From: Porticoccus sp041581635
GTDB taxonomy: Bacteria; Pseudomonadota; Gammaproteobacteria; Pseudomonadales; Porticoccaceae
DNA: 64,000 bases
Direction: 5' to 3'
Assembly: GCA_041581635.1 (NCBI GenBank)
Contig: JBFICW010000002.1
Coordinates: forward strand, 62,001-126,000
A program made the position numbers and the translations under genes. A model generated the notes under the pieces. That model was not told the DNA's origin, did not search any database, and saw only the letters and a program-made list of their open reading frames with translations. Below are positions 51,901 through 60,073 of the stretch, in pieces (within the stretch, counting starts at the first letter, position 1; each line of letters starts with the position of its first letter).

Positions 51901-52155
51901 GGCATTCACAGTCGCATTCAGGCCTTTGCGGAATACATCTTCCAACACACCCAGGTGGGCAATACTTATATCAATCGCAATATGGTAGGTGCCGTGGTTG
52001 GCACCAACCCTTTTGGTGGTTGCGGGCTCTCAGGTACGGGTCCAAAAGCGGGAGGCCCCCACTACCTGTTTCGTTTTGCCACGGAAAAAACCCGCACGGA
52101 AAATCTTACCGCAAGGGGCGGCAATACGGTGCTGTTTGGATTAACCGAAGAATAA
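48964..52155 (+). CDS. putA: Bifunctional proline dehydrogenase / L-glutamate gamma-semialdehyde dehydrogenase
   Basis: A 1063-residue PutA oxidising proline to glutamate. The FAD-binding proline dehydrogenase barrel covers about residues 180-490 ('SIDAEEARRLDLSLDIFE', 'GHRMMVRLVKGAYWDAEIKH', 'FATHNAYTLA'). The aldehyde dehydrogenase covers about 560-1010, with Glu817 in 'AETGGQN' and Cys851 in 'GQRCSAL'. Unlike E. coli PutA it lacks the N-terminal ribbon-helix-helix DNA-binding domain, so it cannot be its own repressor. A TAA in frame just upstream fixes the start at 48964 or 48967. It makes the reverse pathway to proC. Confidence 0.96.
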   Translation: MMPLAQLRAQIRETSHGGEHDCVDQLLRGNTVTDTQRQQALELARDLVHQCRQRHHQAGSLDIFLQEFGLSNDEGIALMCLAESLLRIPDEATANKLITEKIQSGDWGSHLGHSDSLFVNASIWGLMLTGKVLPLAPDITHNTGHWLKKLSSRLSEPVVRTAMLQAMRIMGNQYVLGSSIEEVCRSKAPKHTKREQTESNNRYCSPSNLFSFDMLGEGARTEQDAQRYFNAYAHAIEYIGEHNEAGDIYTANGISIKLSALYSRYEYAHRTGVMSVLLPRIQQLALAAKSHNISLSIDAEEARRLDLSLDIFECLARDPKLSDWQGLGFVLQAYQKCAPLVAQWLITLAEETGHRMMVRLVKGAYWDAEIKHAQEQGLADYPVFTRKVNTDLCYQHCAQLLLSAPLAIYPQFATHNAYTLALVLALAEDNTYEFQRLHGMGELLYQQLDKQLRPQQGSKPSIRIYAPVGEHRELLPYLVRRLLENGANSSFVNRFLDQQLPIDALVQNIEPQVMAVTPYRHKNIPAPPDLYLHAGEPRLNSPGIDLANPQSVKPLLAEIENARKEHHLGGPIVAGQLIQSSTRLRPVTSPACNNTIVGDSSPASKADIQRALSLAKATQPDWNLLGGDKRADILEDMAKALEHKLPKLLALITLEAGRTIADALSEVREAIDFCRYYAIQARQHFSTAQTLPGPTGEQNQLSLQGRGVFFCISPWNFPLAIFTGQIAAALAAGNTVIAKPAESTPLVATLAVQLFHQSGLPPNVLHLITGKGDDVGKLVLTDKNVSGVVLTGSTDTAHLILKQLADRSGPIVPLIAETGGQNVMLVDSTAQPEQLVDDVIRSAFLSAGQRCSALRVLYLQEEIADDILTMLANALQTYTVGDPSKLETDIGPVIDEHARQKLLHHVQTMTKENALIRSLALTEEHQKGCFIAPHIFEIDSLTQLPEEVFGPILHVIRYSADELDDVIQQINDSGFGLTLGIHSRIQAFAEYIFQHTQVGNTYINRNMVGAVVGTNPFGGCGLSGTGPKAGGPHYLFRFATEKTRTENLTARGGNTVLFGLTEE

Positions 52156-52175
52156 ACACCTGAGGCAAGCCCGAA

Positions 52176-52973
52176 TTATTCAGGATTTTTATCGTTGGCA
52201 GAGTATTTCATACCAGTAAACGAGGGCTCACGCCCCTCTTGCACGGCCTTCAATCCTTCCTTTAAATCTTCGGAAGAATTGCATTCATTAATCAGCATCT
52301 GAGCCTCTTGATCACAAAGCAATCCCTCGGCCGCCTGATCACAGAGGTTCTTCATAGCCATTACAGCAAGCGGGGCAAGCTTGCTGATGGAGTCCGCCAT
52401 TTGTTCCGTTGTCTTTATTAATTCATCCGGAGCCACCAAGTGCGTTAGATAACCCAGTGACAGCAGCTCTTCTGCACCCAATGTTTCAGCGGCTATAAGC
52501 AACCGTTTAGCCGTATTGATACCCAAGCGTTGAACATAGCGCTGGATACCGTTAAGGGGGTAACAAAGTCCAAAACGCGCGGCGGGTACAAAGAGTGTCA
52601 TACCCGTTACGCCGATTCGAAAATCACAACAGAGACCAATTTCAGCACCCCCACCGTAGGCACTGCCATTCAATGCGCAGATGGTGGGGATGGGCACGGC
52701 GGCAAGCTGGTCAGTCAGCACTTGGAATTTTTCGCCACTCAGGTCACCCGTGGAGAGTTGCGAGAGTGATGCCCCGGCACAGAAAGTTTTGTCGCCATTG
52801 CCGGTAATAACCAGCACGCGCACTTCTGGGCGAGAGTTCAAAGAGACCAAGTGAGAAATAAAAAGTGCAATGTCTGCAGCCGGCAGGGTGTTGTGTTTTG
52901 AGGGGTTGTTCAGAGTGATCCAGGCTACGCGCCCTTTAATCGCTAACTGCACCACGCCTTGAGAAACGGTCAT
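52176..52973 (-). CDS. Enoyl-CoA hydratase/isomerase family protein
   Basis: A 265-residue crotonase. 'NGSAYGGGAEIGLCCDFRIG' holds the oxyanion-hole Gly and the first catalytic Glu. At the position of the second Glu of enoyl-CoA hydratase (E164 in the rat enzyme) the sequence reads 'VPAARFGLCYPLNG', with Ala. Straight hydratase activity is thus doubtful, and isomerase, hydrolase or decarboxylase chemistry is possible. It is convergent with putA and 27 bases downstream of the carbonic anhydrase gene. Confidence 0.88.
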   Translation of the reverse strand: MTVSQGVVQLAIKGRVAWITLNNPSKHNTLPAADIALFISHLVSLNSRPEVRVLVITGNGDKTFCAGASLSQLSTGDLSGEKFQVLTDQLAAVPIPTICALNGSAYGGGAEIGLCCDFRIGVTGMTLFVPAARFGLCYPLNGIQRYVQRLGINTAKRLLIAAETLGAEELLSLGYLTHLVAPDELIKTTEQMADSISKLAPLAVMAMKNLCDQAAEGLLCDQEAQMLINECNSSEDLKEGLKAVQEGREPSFTGMKYSANDKNPE

Positions 52974-52999
52974 GAATTAGAGCCTTAAAAACCTGGGTA

Positions 53000-53647
53000 T
53001 TAAGCGTAGCGCTTCTTTATACCTTCAACTGCCGCATCATATTTGGGACGTATTTCTTCTATCTTTGTGATGTTCACCCCTAAATCCTTTAGCAGCCCAT
53101 CGGCAATGCTGTAGATCCAGCCATGAACGGTCAGGTTCTGCCCCCGCAACCAGGCATCTTTAATAATGTTAGTCTTGCAGACATTAACCACCTGCTCTGC
53201 AACATTTAACTCGCAGACCTGATTAACCACCTCCGTCTTATCACTGCCCTCTGTCAGGTAAGCTTTATGAATATATTGCACGTCTTGAACATTGAGCAGC
53301 CAGTTATCGATAAGACCTAGCCGCTTTCTCTCTACAGATGCTCTCACCCCACCGCAGCCGTAGTGGCCACAGACAATCACATGTTTCACTTTAAGATATT
53401 CAACGGCGTACTGTATTACGGACAGGCAATTAAGGTCGGTATGTACCACCATGTTGGCTACATTGCGATGAACAAATAACTCCCCCGGCATCAGCCCAAC
53501 AATTTCATTAGCGGGAACTCGGCTATCAGAGCAGCCAATCCATAGAAACTCCGGTGCCTGCTGCTTGGAAAGCTGCTCGAAAAAACTGGGGTCACTCTCT
53601 TTAACGGCCTGAGCCCAGGCAACATTTTTTTCGAACAATTCCTTCAC
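53000..53647 (-). CDS. can: Beta-class carbonic anhydrase
   Basis: A 215-residue zinc enzyme interconverting CO2 and bicarbonate. Zinc ligands are Cys39 and the nearby Asp41-Arg43 dyad in 'CSDSR', with His95 and Cys98 in 'GHYGCGG'. The length and ending are close to E. coli Can. It lies between the crotonase and phoU genes on the same strand. Confidence 0.96.
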   Translation of the reverse strand: MKELFEKNVAWAQAVKESDPSFFEQLSKQQAPEFLWIGCSDSRVPANEIVGLMPGELFVHRNVANMVVHTDLNCLSVIQYAVEYLKVKHVIVCGHYGCGGVRASVERKRLGLIDNWLLNVQDVQYIHKAYLTEGSDKTEVVNQVCELNVAEQVVNVCKTNIIKDAWLRGQNLTVHGWIYSIADGLLKDLGVNITKIEEIRPKYDAAVEGIKKRYA

Positions 53648-53737
53648 TCAAATACTCCAGCTTGTCGGGTTAGTGGATTCAGTTTAAGGGCAATTCAGGC
53701 ATAAAAAAACCGGAAATTTCATTATGTTCCACTCAAA

Positions 53738-54427
53738 CTAATCCAGTTTTTTGTACCGAATATCCCGTCCTTGCACCAGATAAACAACCTGTTCACAGAT
53801 ATTTTTAGCGTGGTCGCCCACCCGCTCTAATGACTTAAGTGCCCAAAGAATATTCATGGAGCGAGAAATACTGCGAGGGTCTTCCATCATATAGGTGATC
53901 ATTTCCCGCAGCGCTGTTTTGTAATCCATGTCCACTTGTTTGTCTTCATGCATAGTGGCAATGGCCGACACCGCATCAAACCGAGAGAAGGCATCCAGCG
54001 AATCATTGAGCATCTTGCGCACACAGTTACCTATATGGCGAACTTCAGTATAGCCGCGAGGCGCAACACCTTCCTCAGACAGCTTGATGGCCATTTTGGC
54101 AATCTTCTGGGCTTCATCACCAATCCGCTCCAAATCACGAATGGTTTTGGTGACAGCAATAACCAAGCGTAAATCACTGGCCGCTGGCTGCCGCCGGGCA
54201 ATCAATGTGATGCTGGTTTCATCGATGTCCATTTCCATTTCATCGATCTGCGATTCAACTTCAATGACCCGCTCGGCCAACGCACTATCGGCATCTTCCA
54301 ACGCCTTAACCGCATCAGCTACCTGCTTTTCAACCAACCCACCCATTTCCAGCATGCTGGTTTTAATCTCTTCAAGGTCGTCATTGAATTGCTTTGAGAT
54401 GTGTTGATCCAGATTTAACTTGTCCAT
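53738..54427 (-). CDS. phoU: Phosphate signalling protein PhoU
   Basis: A 229-residue protein of two three-helix bundles, each with a metal-binding pattern: 'TKTIRDLERIGDEAQKIAKM' and 'LWALKSLERVGDHAKNICEQ'. PhoU links the Pst transporter to PhoR and switches the regulon off when phosphate is ample. It is the last gene of pstS-pstC-pstA-pstB-phoU, 37 bases after pstB. Confidence 0.97.
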   Translation of the reverse strand: MDKLNLDQHISKQFNDDLEEIKTSMLEMGGLVEKQVADAVKALEDADSALAERVIEVESQIDEMEMDIDETSITLIARRQPAASDLRLVIAVTKTIRDLERIGDEAQKIAKMAIKLSEEGVAPRGYTEVRHIGNCVRKMLNDSLDAFSRFDAVSAIATMHEDKQVDMDYKTALREMITYMMEDPRSISRSMNILWALKSLERVGDHAKNICEQVVYLVQGRDIRYKKLD

Positions 54428-54464
54428 TGACCACTCCTACTAAAAATTCTGCGAATAATACGCA

Positions 54465-55340
54465 TTAACCAAAGCGACCGGTAATATAGGCTTCAGTGAG
54501 TTGATGCTCCGGTGCGGTAAACACTTTTTCCGTTTCATTGACCTCAACCAGATGCCCCAAGTGGAAATAGGCCGTGCGGTGAGAAACCCGTGCAGCCTGC
54601 TGCATGGAGTGGGTCACAATGGCGATGGTGTAATTCTTTGACAGTTCAGCGATCAATTCTTCAATTTTTGCTGTCGCTATGGGGTCGAGCGCTGAACAGG
54701 GTTCATCCATCAAAATAACTTCTGGGCTAATAGCAATGGCACGGGCAATACACAGCCGTTGTTGCTGACCACCCGAGAGCCCAGTGCCCGGTTGATCCAG
54801 GCGGTCTCTGACCTCTGACCACAAGCCAGCGCGAGTCAGACTGATTTCGACAATTTCATCCAATTCTGCACGACGGCTCGCCAGACCATGTAAGCGGGGG
54901 CCATAAGCTACGTTATCGTAGATAGTTTTGGGAAACGGGTTGGGTTTCTGAAACACCATTCCCACTCTAGCCCGCAGAGCTACCGGGTCCATTTTGGCAG
55001 CGTAAATATCTTCACCATCGAGTGTTAGCTGACCAGTGACTCTACAGCTCTCGACCGTATCATTCATGCGATTGATGCTACGAAGGAATGTAGATTTACC
55101 ACAGCCCGAAGGGCCAATCATGGCAATAACTTCGTTCTGGCCAATATCTACATTCACATTGTAGATAGCCTGCTTCTCGCCATAAAAAACATCGACATTG
55201 CGCATCGACATTTTGGGCGCAGTCACCAGGGGAACCCCTACACTAACCTCAGGATAAACAGACATATTTTTTTCGTTTTCGGTTTCCAGTAATCCTGCGG
55301 GTATATCTGTCGCTATATTTGTTACCATTCTGTTCACCAT
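54465..55340 (-). CDS. pstB: Phosphate ABC transporter ATP-binding protein
   Basis: A 291-residue ABC ATPase. Walker A 'GPSGCGKST' is at residues 76-84, signature 'LSGGQQQR' at 188-195 and Walker B 'VILMDEPCSALD' just after. 'VFQKPNPFPKTIYDNVAYG' is specific for PstB. About 40 N-terminal residues precede the conserved start, and an internal Met near residue 26 or 44 could be used instead. It is 21 bases after pstA. Confidence 0.97.
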   Translation of the reverse strand: MVNRMVTNIATDIPAGLLETENEKNMSVYPEVSVGVPLVTAPKMSMRNVDVFYGEKQAIYNVNVDIGQNEVIAMIGPSGCGKSTFLRSINRMNDTVESCRVTGQLTLDGEDIYAAKMDPVALRARVGMVFQKPNPFPKTIYDNVAYGPRLHGLASRRAELDEIVEISLTRAGLWSEVRDRLDQPGTGLSGGQQQRLCIARAIAISPEVILMDEPCSALDPIATAKIEELIAELSKNYTIAIVTHSMQQAARVSHRTAYFHLGHLVEVNETEKVFTAPEHQLTEAYITGRFG

Positions 55341-55361
55341 TATTCCTCTTTTAAGTCAGAA

Positions 55362-56648
55362 CTACCAACGACGCTCAAGTCGCTTCCGTAGCACTACCGC
55401 CAAGGTATTCATTACTATCAGAAAGGCCAGCAAGACCATGATGGCTGCCGAGGTTTTCTCTACAAAAGCTCTTTCCGGACTGTCGGCCCAAAGAAATATT
55501 TGTACAGGTAAGACCGTAGATGGATCTGTAAATCCACCCGGCACATCCACAATAAATGCCACCATACCAATCATCAGCAAGGGAGCAGTTTCTCCCAATG
55601 CTTGGGCCATACCAATGATGGCACCCGTTAACATTCCGGGCATTGCCAATGGCAATACGTGGTGCAGAACCACCTGCATCGGGGAGGCTCCCACACCGAT
55701 GGCGGCATCGCGAATAGACGGGGGCACGGCCTTAATCGCTGCACGACTGGAAATAATAATCGTCGGCAAGGTCATTAGCGTTAACACTAAACCACCCACC
55801 AAGGGTACTGACCTGGGCACATGGAAAAAATTGATAAAAATGGCCAGTCCCAGTAATCCAAAAATAATGGACGGCACTGCGGCCAGGTTGTTGATATTAA
55901 CTTCGATTAAATCAGTCCAGCGGTTGCGTGGTGCAAATTCTTCAAGATAAACCGCTGCTGCCACACCAATGGGAAAGGACAACATGATAGTAACGGCCAG
56001 GGTAAATAATGAGCCCATGGCGGCACCACGGATACCCGCCAGCTCGGGCTCACGAGAATCGCCCTGGGTAAAGAAGTTGCGGTTAAAGCGCATCTCCATA
56101 TCACCCGAGTCAACCAATTGAGTAACCCAGCCCTGTCGAGCATCACTCATCCGGCCAATAAACGCTCCGGCTTTACTACCGACGCTTTTGTAGTAGGTGT
56201 CGATGTCATCGTCGGCCACTAACCACAGGGTTTCTGTCTGATTTAATAGTTCGGGGTTTGCCACGAGCCTGTCGCGCAACGTATACCCTGCACCATTACT
56301 GATCAAACCATACAAATCGCGCTTTGCCTTGCGACCAGTCACCTCGCTAAAACGTGCCTTAAGTGCCTGTTTAACAATGCCCTGGAAATCACCCAGTGCC
56401 ACCTGCCGGGAGTCGCTGAGATCAGTGACCCCCAACACATTGGCATCATAAGTAATTTCAAGCTGAACATAGGTTTGCTGAAAAGCCCTGTAGCCCTTAC
56501 TGATAATGTCGCTAAATAACAACAACACACACAACAATCCAAAGGCGATCGCCATAGTGCCATACAGCCTAAAGCGCTTTTCTGCACGATAGCGTTTGGC
56601 CAGACTGCGCTGAATCTGCTCTGTCCGAGATTGGTTGAGATCAGTCAT
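55362..56648 (-). CDS. pstA: Phosphate ABC transporter permease
   Basis: A 428-residue permease, longer than E. coli PstA (296) because of a ~130-residue insert between the first helix and the transport core, as in the long Pseudomonas/Vibrio type. The core has 'AVYLEEFAPRNRWTDLIEVN' and the ABC-docking 'GVGASPMQVVLHHVLPLAMP'. Six membrane helices are expected. It overlaps pstC by 8 bases. Confidence 0.96.
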   Translation of the reverse strand: MTDLNQSRTEQIQRSLAKRYRAEKRFRLYGTMAIAFGLLCVLLLFSDIISKGYRAFQQTYVQLEITYDANVLGVTDLSDSRQVALGDFQGIVKQALKARFSEVTGRKAKRDLYGLISNGAGYTLRDRLVANPELLNQTETLWLVADDDIDTYYKSVGSKAGAFIGRMSDARQGWVTQLVDSGDMEMRFNRNFFTQGDSREPELAGIRGAAMGSLFTLAVTIMLSFPIGVAAAVYLEEFAPRNRWTDLIEVNINNLAAVPSIIFGLLGLAIFINFFHVPRSVPLVGGLVLTLMTLPTIIISSRAAIKAVPPSIRDAAIGVGASPMQVVLHHVLPLAMPGMLTGAIIGMAQALGETAPLLMIGMVAFIVDVPGGFTDPSTVLPVQIFLWADSPERAFVEKTSAAIMVLLAFLIVMNTLAVVLRKRLERRW

Positions 56649-58029
56649 ATTGTTCCCGATATTTCTTCACCACACTAAGGGCAATAAAGTTAAGTGCCAA
56701 CGTGACAACAAAAAGCATCAAGCCTAAAGCAAAGGCTGCAAGGGTTTTGGGGCTATCAAACTCTTGGTCACCCACCAACAACGTGACAATTTGCACAGTG
56801 ACGGTGGTCACAGTTTCCAGTGGATTGGCCGTCAACTTTGCAGCCAGACCAGCCGCCATCACCACAATCATGGTTTCTCCTATTGCCCGGGAAACAGCCA
56901 ATAAAACACCACCTACAATGCCGGGCAGCGCCGCTGGGAAAATCACCTGCTTAATCGTTTCCGAACGTGTCGCACCCAAACCTAATGAACCATCTCTCAG
57001 GCTCTGTGGCACCGCATTGATCACATCGTCAGCTAATGATGAAATGAAGGGGATAATCATTACGCCCATCACCAACCCAGCTGCGAGCGCACTCTCTGAC
57101 GACACTTCCAAACCGATGCTTTCACCGGTTTGGCGAAGAAAGGGGGCCACGGTCAGCGCGGCAAAAAAGCCATAAACCACAGTGGGGATACCCGCTAACA
57201 CTTCCAGTGCTGGCTTGGCCAAGCCACGAACTCTTGGGCTGGCGTATTCCGCCAGATAAATGGCGGACATCAAGCCAACCGGCACGGCCACAAACATGGC
57301 AATAAAAGAAATAAGTAACGTGCCCACAAAGAGCGGGATGGCACCAAAGCTTCCAGAAGAACCCACCTGATCACTTCGAATGGCCATTTGCGGGCTCCAT
57401 TCCGTACTGAACAGGAATTCACTCAAAGGCACCGCCTGGAAAAAGCGCAACGATTCAAACAGTACAGAAAGTAAAATGCCCAGGGTGGTAAAAATTGCCA
57501 CGCAAGCACACGACAACAATATACCCCTGAATACCCGCTCCACCTGCTGTCGAGCTCGGAGTTTTGGTGAAACCTTTACCCAACCCCAACCCATACCCAG
57601 CACCGCTGTAGAAAGCACAGCCGCAGTGAGCAAGCTGCGCCCTATCTCCCGCAAGCGAGTTAGGGACTCCGCAGCGGAAACCAATGCCGCATCTGCTGTT
57701 TCTGCACTCAGTGCTCCGCTGGCAATATTTTCAATACTGTTTAGCAAGAGATTGTGTTCTGCATCAGAGGTTGGCTGCAAACTTTCGGGCAACCCACTGA
57801 GAAGCAATGAACTGATAATCGGTTCATCAAACATCAACCACAAAAATAACAATGCAATCGAAGGCAGGGCACACCAGATAACCGCCCGCATACCGTAGAA
57901 AAAGGGTAGTGAGTGCAAATGACGGATTCCACCCAGGGATTGCGCCATGGAAACGGAGCGTCCCCGAGCCATATAGTAGGCCGCGGCACTTAATATAAGC
58001 AGAACGATGAGTATGTTGGCTGTTTGCAT
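56641..58029 (-). CDS. pstC: Phosphate ABC transporter permease
   Basis: A 462-residue PstC of the long type (E. coli 319). The N-terminal ~170 residues hold extra helices; the core has 'AIYLAEYASPRVRGLAKPAL' and docking 'GLGATRSETIKQVIFPAALP'. With PstA it forms the membrane channel of the high-affinity phosphate importer. It begins 134 bases after pstS, across a hairpin-rich gap. Confidence 0.96.
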   Translation of the reverse strand: MQTANILIVLLILSAAAYYMARGRSVSMAQSLGGIRHLHSLPFFYGMRAVIWCALPSIALLFLWLMFDEPIISSLLLSGLPESLQPTSDAEHNLLLNSIENIASGALSAETADAALVSAAESLTRLREIGRSLLTAAVLSTAVLGMGWGWVKVSPKLRARQQVERVFRGILLSCACVAIFTTLGILLSVLFESLRFFQAVPLSEFLFSTEWSPQMAIRSDQVGSSGSFGAIPLFVGTLLISFIAMFVAVPVGLMSAIYLAEYASPRVRGLAKPALEVLAGIPTVVYGFFAALTVAPFLRQTGESIGLEVSSESALAAGLVMGVMIIPFISSLADDVINAVPQSLRDGSLGLGATRSETIKQVIFPAALPGIVGGVLLAVSRAIGETMIVVMAAGLAAKLTANPLETVTTVTVQIVTLLVGDQEFDSPKTLAAFALGLMLFVVTLALNFIALSVVKKYREQYD

Positions 58030-58078
58030 AACTGTTTCACTGGTCCAGTTTCTTCTACCCGGCTTGGTTTGCCTAACC

Positions 58079-58150
58079 TTTCCCTGAAAATGGGAAAGCC
58101 TGGCAGTTGCCAGGCTTTGGTTTATAACGGTAAGTGGGGGAAACCGTTAT
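58079..58150 (-). promoter_or_regulatory. Three inverted repeats between pstS and pstC
   Basis: TTTCCC/GGGAAA (58079-58097), the strong AAAGCCTGGCA/TGCCAGGCTTT (58095-58118, 2-base loop) and ATAACGGT/ACCGTTAT (58124-58150) lie between pstS and pstC. None is followed by a T run on the minus strand. They fit an attenuating or RNA-protecting element that leaves more pstS than pstCAB message. Confidence 0.6.
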
Positions 58151-58163
58151 GGTCGAAACGTAA

Positions 58164-59291
58164 TTACTTGAGCTCTTCACCTGTCATTGTCTTCTGGTTC
58201 TTAATCGAAGCGGCGTACTGAGCACGAAGTTCTATTGGCATGGGGATCATACCCTTTTCACCCAAGTAACCATCTTCGCCCCAAGCTTTTTCACTGCTGA
58301 ACTCAGACAAGTAGCCATCAATACCGGGCACGACACCAATGTGGGCCTTCTTAACATAGAAGAACAGTGGGCGGGAGATAGGGTAAGACTTATTGGCAAT
58401 GGTATCAAACTCAGGCTCGACGCCCTCAATGATTGAGCCCTGTACTTTATCACTGTTTTGATCCAGGAATGAAAAGCCGAAAATGCCCAATGCATTGGGG
58501 TTTGCCTCCAATTTCTGAACAATCAGATTGTCGTTCTCACCTGCCTCAATGTAGTGGCCATCTTCACGAATAGCGTGGGCAACCACTTTGAATACTTTTT
58601 TGCCTTTCGCGTTAAAGACACTCGCGGGGATGCCAAGTTTTGCCATCAGTGCTTTTATTTCATCGGCATCTTTTGAACCGCGAAGGGTTTTAAGATCGAC
58701 AAATTCCTTAGCACCACCCTCCATTGCCAGCTCAACGAATGCATCGCGAGTTCCAGAGGTAGGGGGTGGGCCAAGCACTTCAATTTTAGTGCCGGGCAAC
58801 GCTGGGTTAACGTCTTTCCAGGTTTTGTAAGGGTTTTCAATCAGCTTGCCATCTGGGCCAGGAACCTGAGAGGCCAACGCGAGGAAGAGATCCTTGCGAG
58901 TCAACTGCATAGGCTCTTTGGTTTTAGCGTTAGCCACAACAATGCCGTCATAACCGATTAACACCTCGACGACATCCGTTACCCCGTTTTTCTGGCACAG
59001 CTGATATTCAGACGCTTTCATCCGGCGAGAAGCATTGGTGATATCGGGATGCTGGGTACCGACACCGGAGCAAAACAACTTCATACCACCACCAGAACCG
59101 GTTGATTCAACTTTTGGGGTTGGGTTGCCCGTTGACTTACCAAAGCGCTCTGCTACTACAGTAGCAAATGGATAAACTGTTGAAGAACCTACAATACTTA
59201 CATAGTCGCGAGCAGCAGCTAATACAGTGCCGCTTGCTACAGTCAGCGCCATAGCAGCGCCAGCAATTGCTAATTTATGAGTCTTTTTCAC
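58164..59291 (-). CDS. pstS: Phosphate ABC transporter substrate-binding protein
   Basis: Periplasmic phosphate-binding protein of 375 residues with a signal peptide ('KLAIAGAAMALTVASGTVLA') and mature start near 'RDYVSIVGSSTVYPFATVV'. Phosphate-contact segments 'GSSTVYP', 'STGSGGGMKLF' and 'GPPTSGTRDAF' are present. GTG at 59291 is chosen because GGAGG lies 5 bases upstream; a frame open to 59411 would bury the Pho box in coding sequence. Under PhoB control by the adjacent boxes. Confidence 0.96.
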   Translation of the reverse strand: MKKTHKLAIAGAAMALTVASGTVLAAARDYVSIVGSSTVYPFATVVAERFGKSTGNPTPKVESTGSGGGMKLFCSGVGTQHPDITNASRRMKASEYQLCQKNGVTDVVEVLIGYDGIVVANAKTKEPMQLTRKDLFLALASQVPGPDGKLIENPYKTWKDVNPALPGTKIEVLGPPPTSGTRDAFVELAMEGGAKEFVDLKTLRGSKDADEIKALMAKLGIPASVFNAKGKKVFKVVAHAIREDGHYIEAGENDNLIVQKLEANPNALGIFGFSFLDQNSDKVQGSIIEGVEPEFDTIANKSYPISRPLFFYVKKAHIGVVPGIDGYLSEFSSEKAWGEDGYLGEKGMIPMPIELRAQYAASIKNQKTMTGEELK

Positions 59292-59345
59292 GTTTGCCTC
59301 CAGGGCCTTGTCGTTAATCATCGAACGACATCTTAGTTTTCGATG

Positions 59346-59384
59346 ATGACAACTATATGAACGCTCTGTGACAGTAATATGACA
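59346..59384 (-). promoter_or_regulatory. Double Pho box and -10 element of pstS
   Basis: Read on the minus strand: TGTCAT (59384-59379), TGTCAC (59373-59368), GTTCAT (59362-59357) and TGTCAT (59351-59346), each 11 bases apart. The first pair is a near-consensus Pho box, and TATAGT (59357-59352) lies 10 bases downstream as the -10 of a PhoB-dependent promoter. The third and fourth half-sites cover the -10 and may add or limit activation. Confidence 0.9.
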
Positions 59385-59443
59385 AAAGCAACAGACTTGG
59401 CGATTCCCCAAAGAACCCTTAATGGCAAGAGGCAGGTGGCTAT

Positions 59444-60073
59444 ATGAGCCATCCCCGTATTGAACGTATAATAAGCAGCCCTTTTATCAAAAAAATAAGA
59501 AAACTGCCCGTGACTTACCGTACTTTTACACGCACCCTGGATCAGCTAGCCCGAGGCATTGATTGGTTTACTGAATGGACGGGGCAAATTATTGCCTGGT
59601 TGACTCTGGCAATGATGGCGGTGACCTGTACCGTAGTAGTAATGCGCTACTTTCTTGAAACCGGATCCATTGCGTTGCAGGAATCTGTGACCTACATGCA
59701 CGCACTGGTTTTTCTTCTCGGTGCGGCCTATACCCTGAAGCGAGGAGGGCATGTACGGGTAGATATTCTCTACCAAAAACTTACCCCTCGCAGTCAGGCA
59801 TTGATAGATGCTGTTGGCGCACTGCTATTCCTTATTCCGGTCAGTCTTCTTATTCTTATTTTCAGCTGGGATTACGTCCTGAATAGCTGGGCGGTCAGTG
59901 AAACTTCCAAAGAGACCCAGGGGTTACCCTGGGTTTATCTGCTAAAAACACTGTTGTTGATTATGCCTGTGACAATGCTGCTACAAGGTGTGGCAGAAAT
60001 TATCAAAAACCTGCTGTTCTTTTTTAGGCTCGGCGGTGAACACACCGGCGAACAGCAAGAGGGGATACTCTGA
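59444..60073 (+). CDS. TRAP transporter small permease (DctQ type)
   Basis: A 209-residue protein with four membrane helices and the DctQ pattern 'VMRYFLETGSIALQESVTYM' and 'LGAAYTLKRGGHVRVDILYQ'. It partners with the large permease in sodium-driven uptake of organic acids. A polar ~45-residue N-terminal extension precedes the first helix. It is divergent from pstS across the Pho boxes and overlaps the next gene by 1 base (TGATG). Confidence 0.93.
   Translation: MSHPRIERIISSPFIKKIRKLPVTYRTFTRTLDQLARGIDWFTEWTGQIIAWLTLAMMAVTCTVVVMRYFLETGSIALQESVTYMHALVFLLGAAYTLKRGGHVRVDILYQKLTPRSQALIDAVGALLFLIPVSLLILIFSWDYVLNSWAVSETSKETQGLPWVYLLKTLLLIMPVTMLLQGVAEIIKNLLFFFRLGGEHTGEQQEGIL

Noticed and set aside
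53690..53737. Possible terminator after phoU
   Set aside because: A T run is present on the minus strand, but only a weak 4-5 base stem precedes it.
57380..57898. 172-codon open frame antisense to pstC
   Set aside because: Antisense to the conserved permease, with no recognisable domain; similar frames run antisense to pstA (55438-55950).
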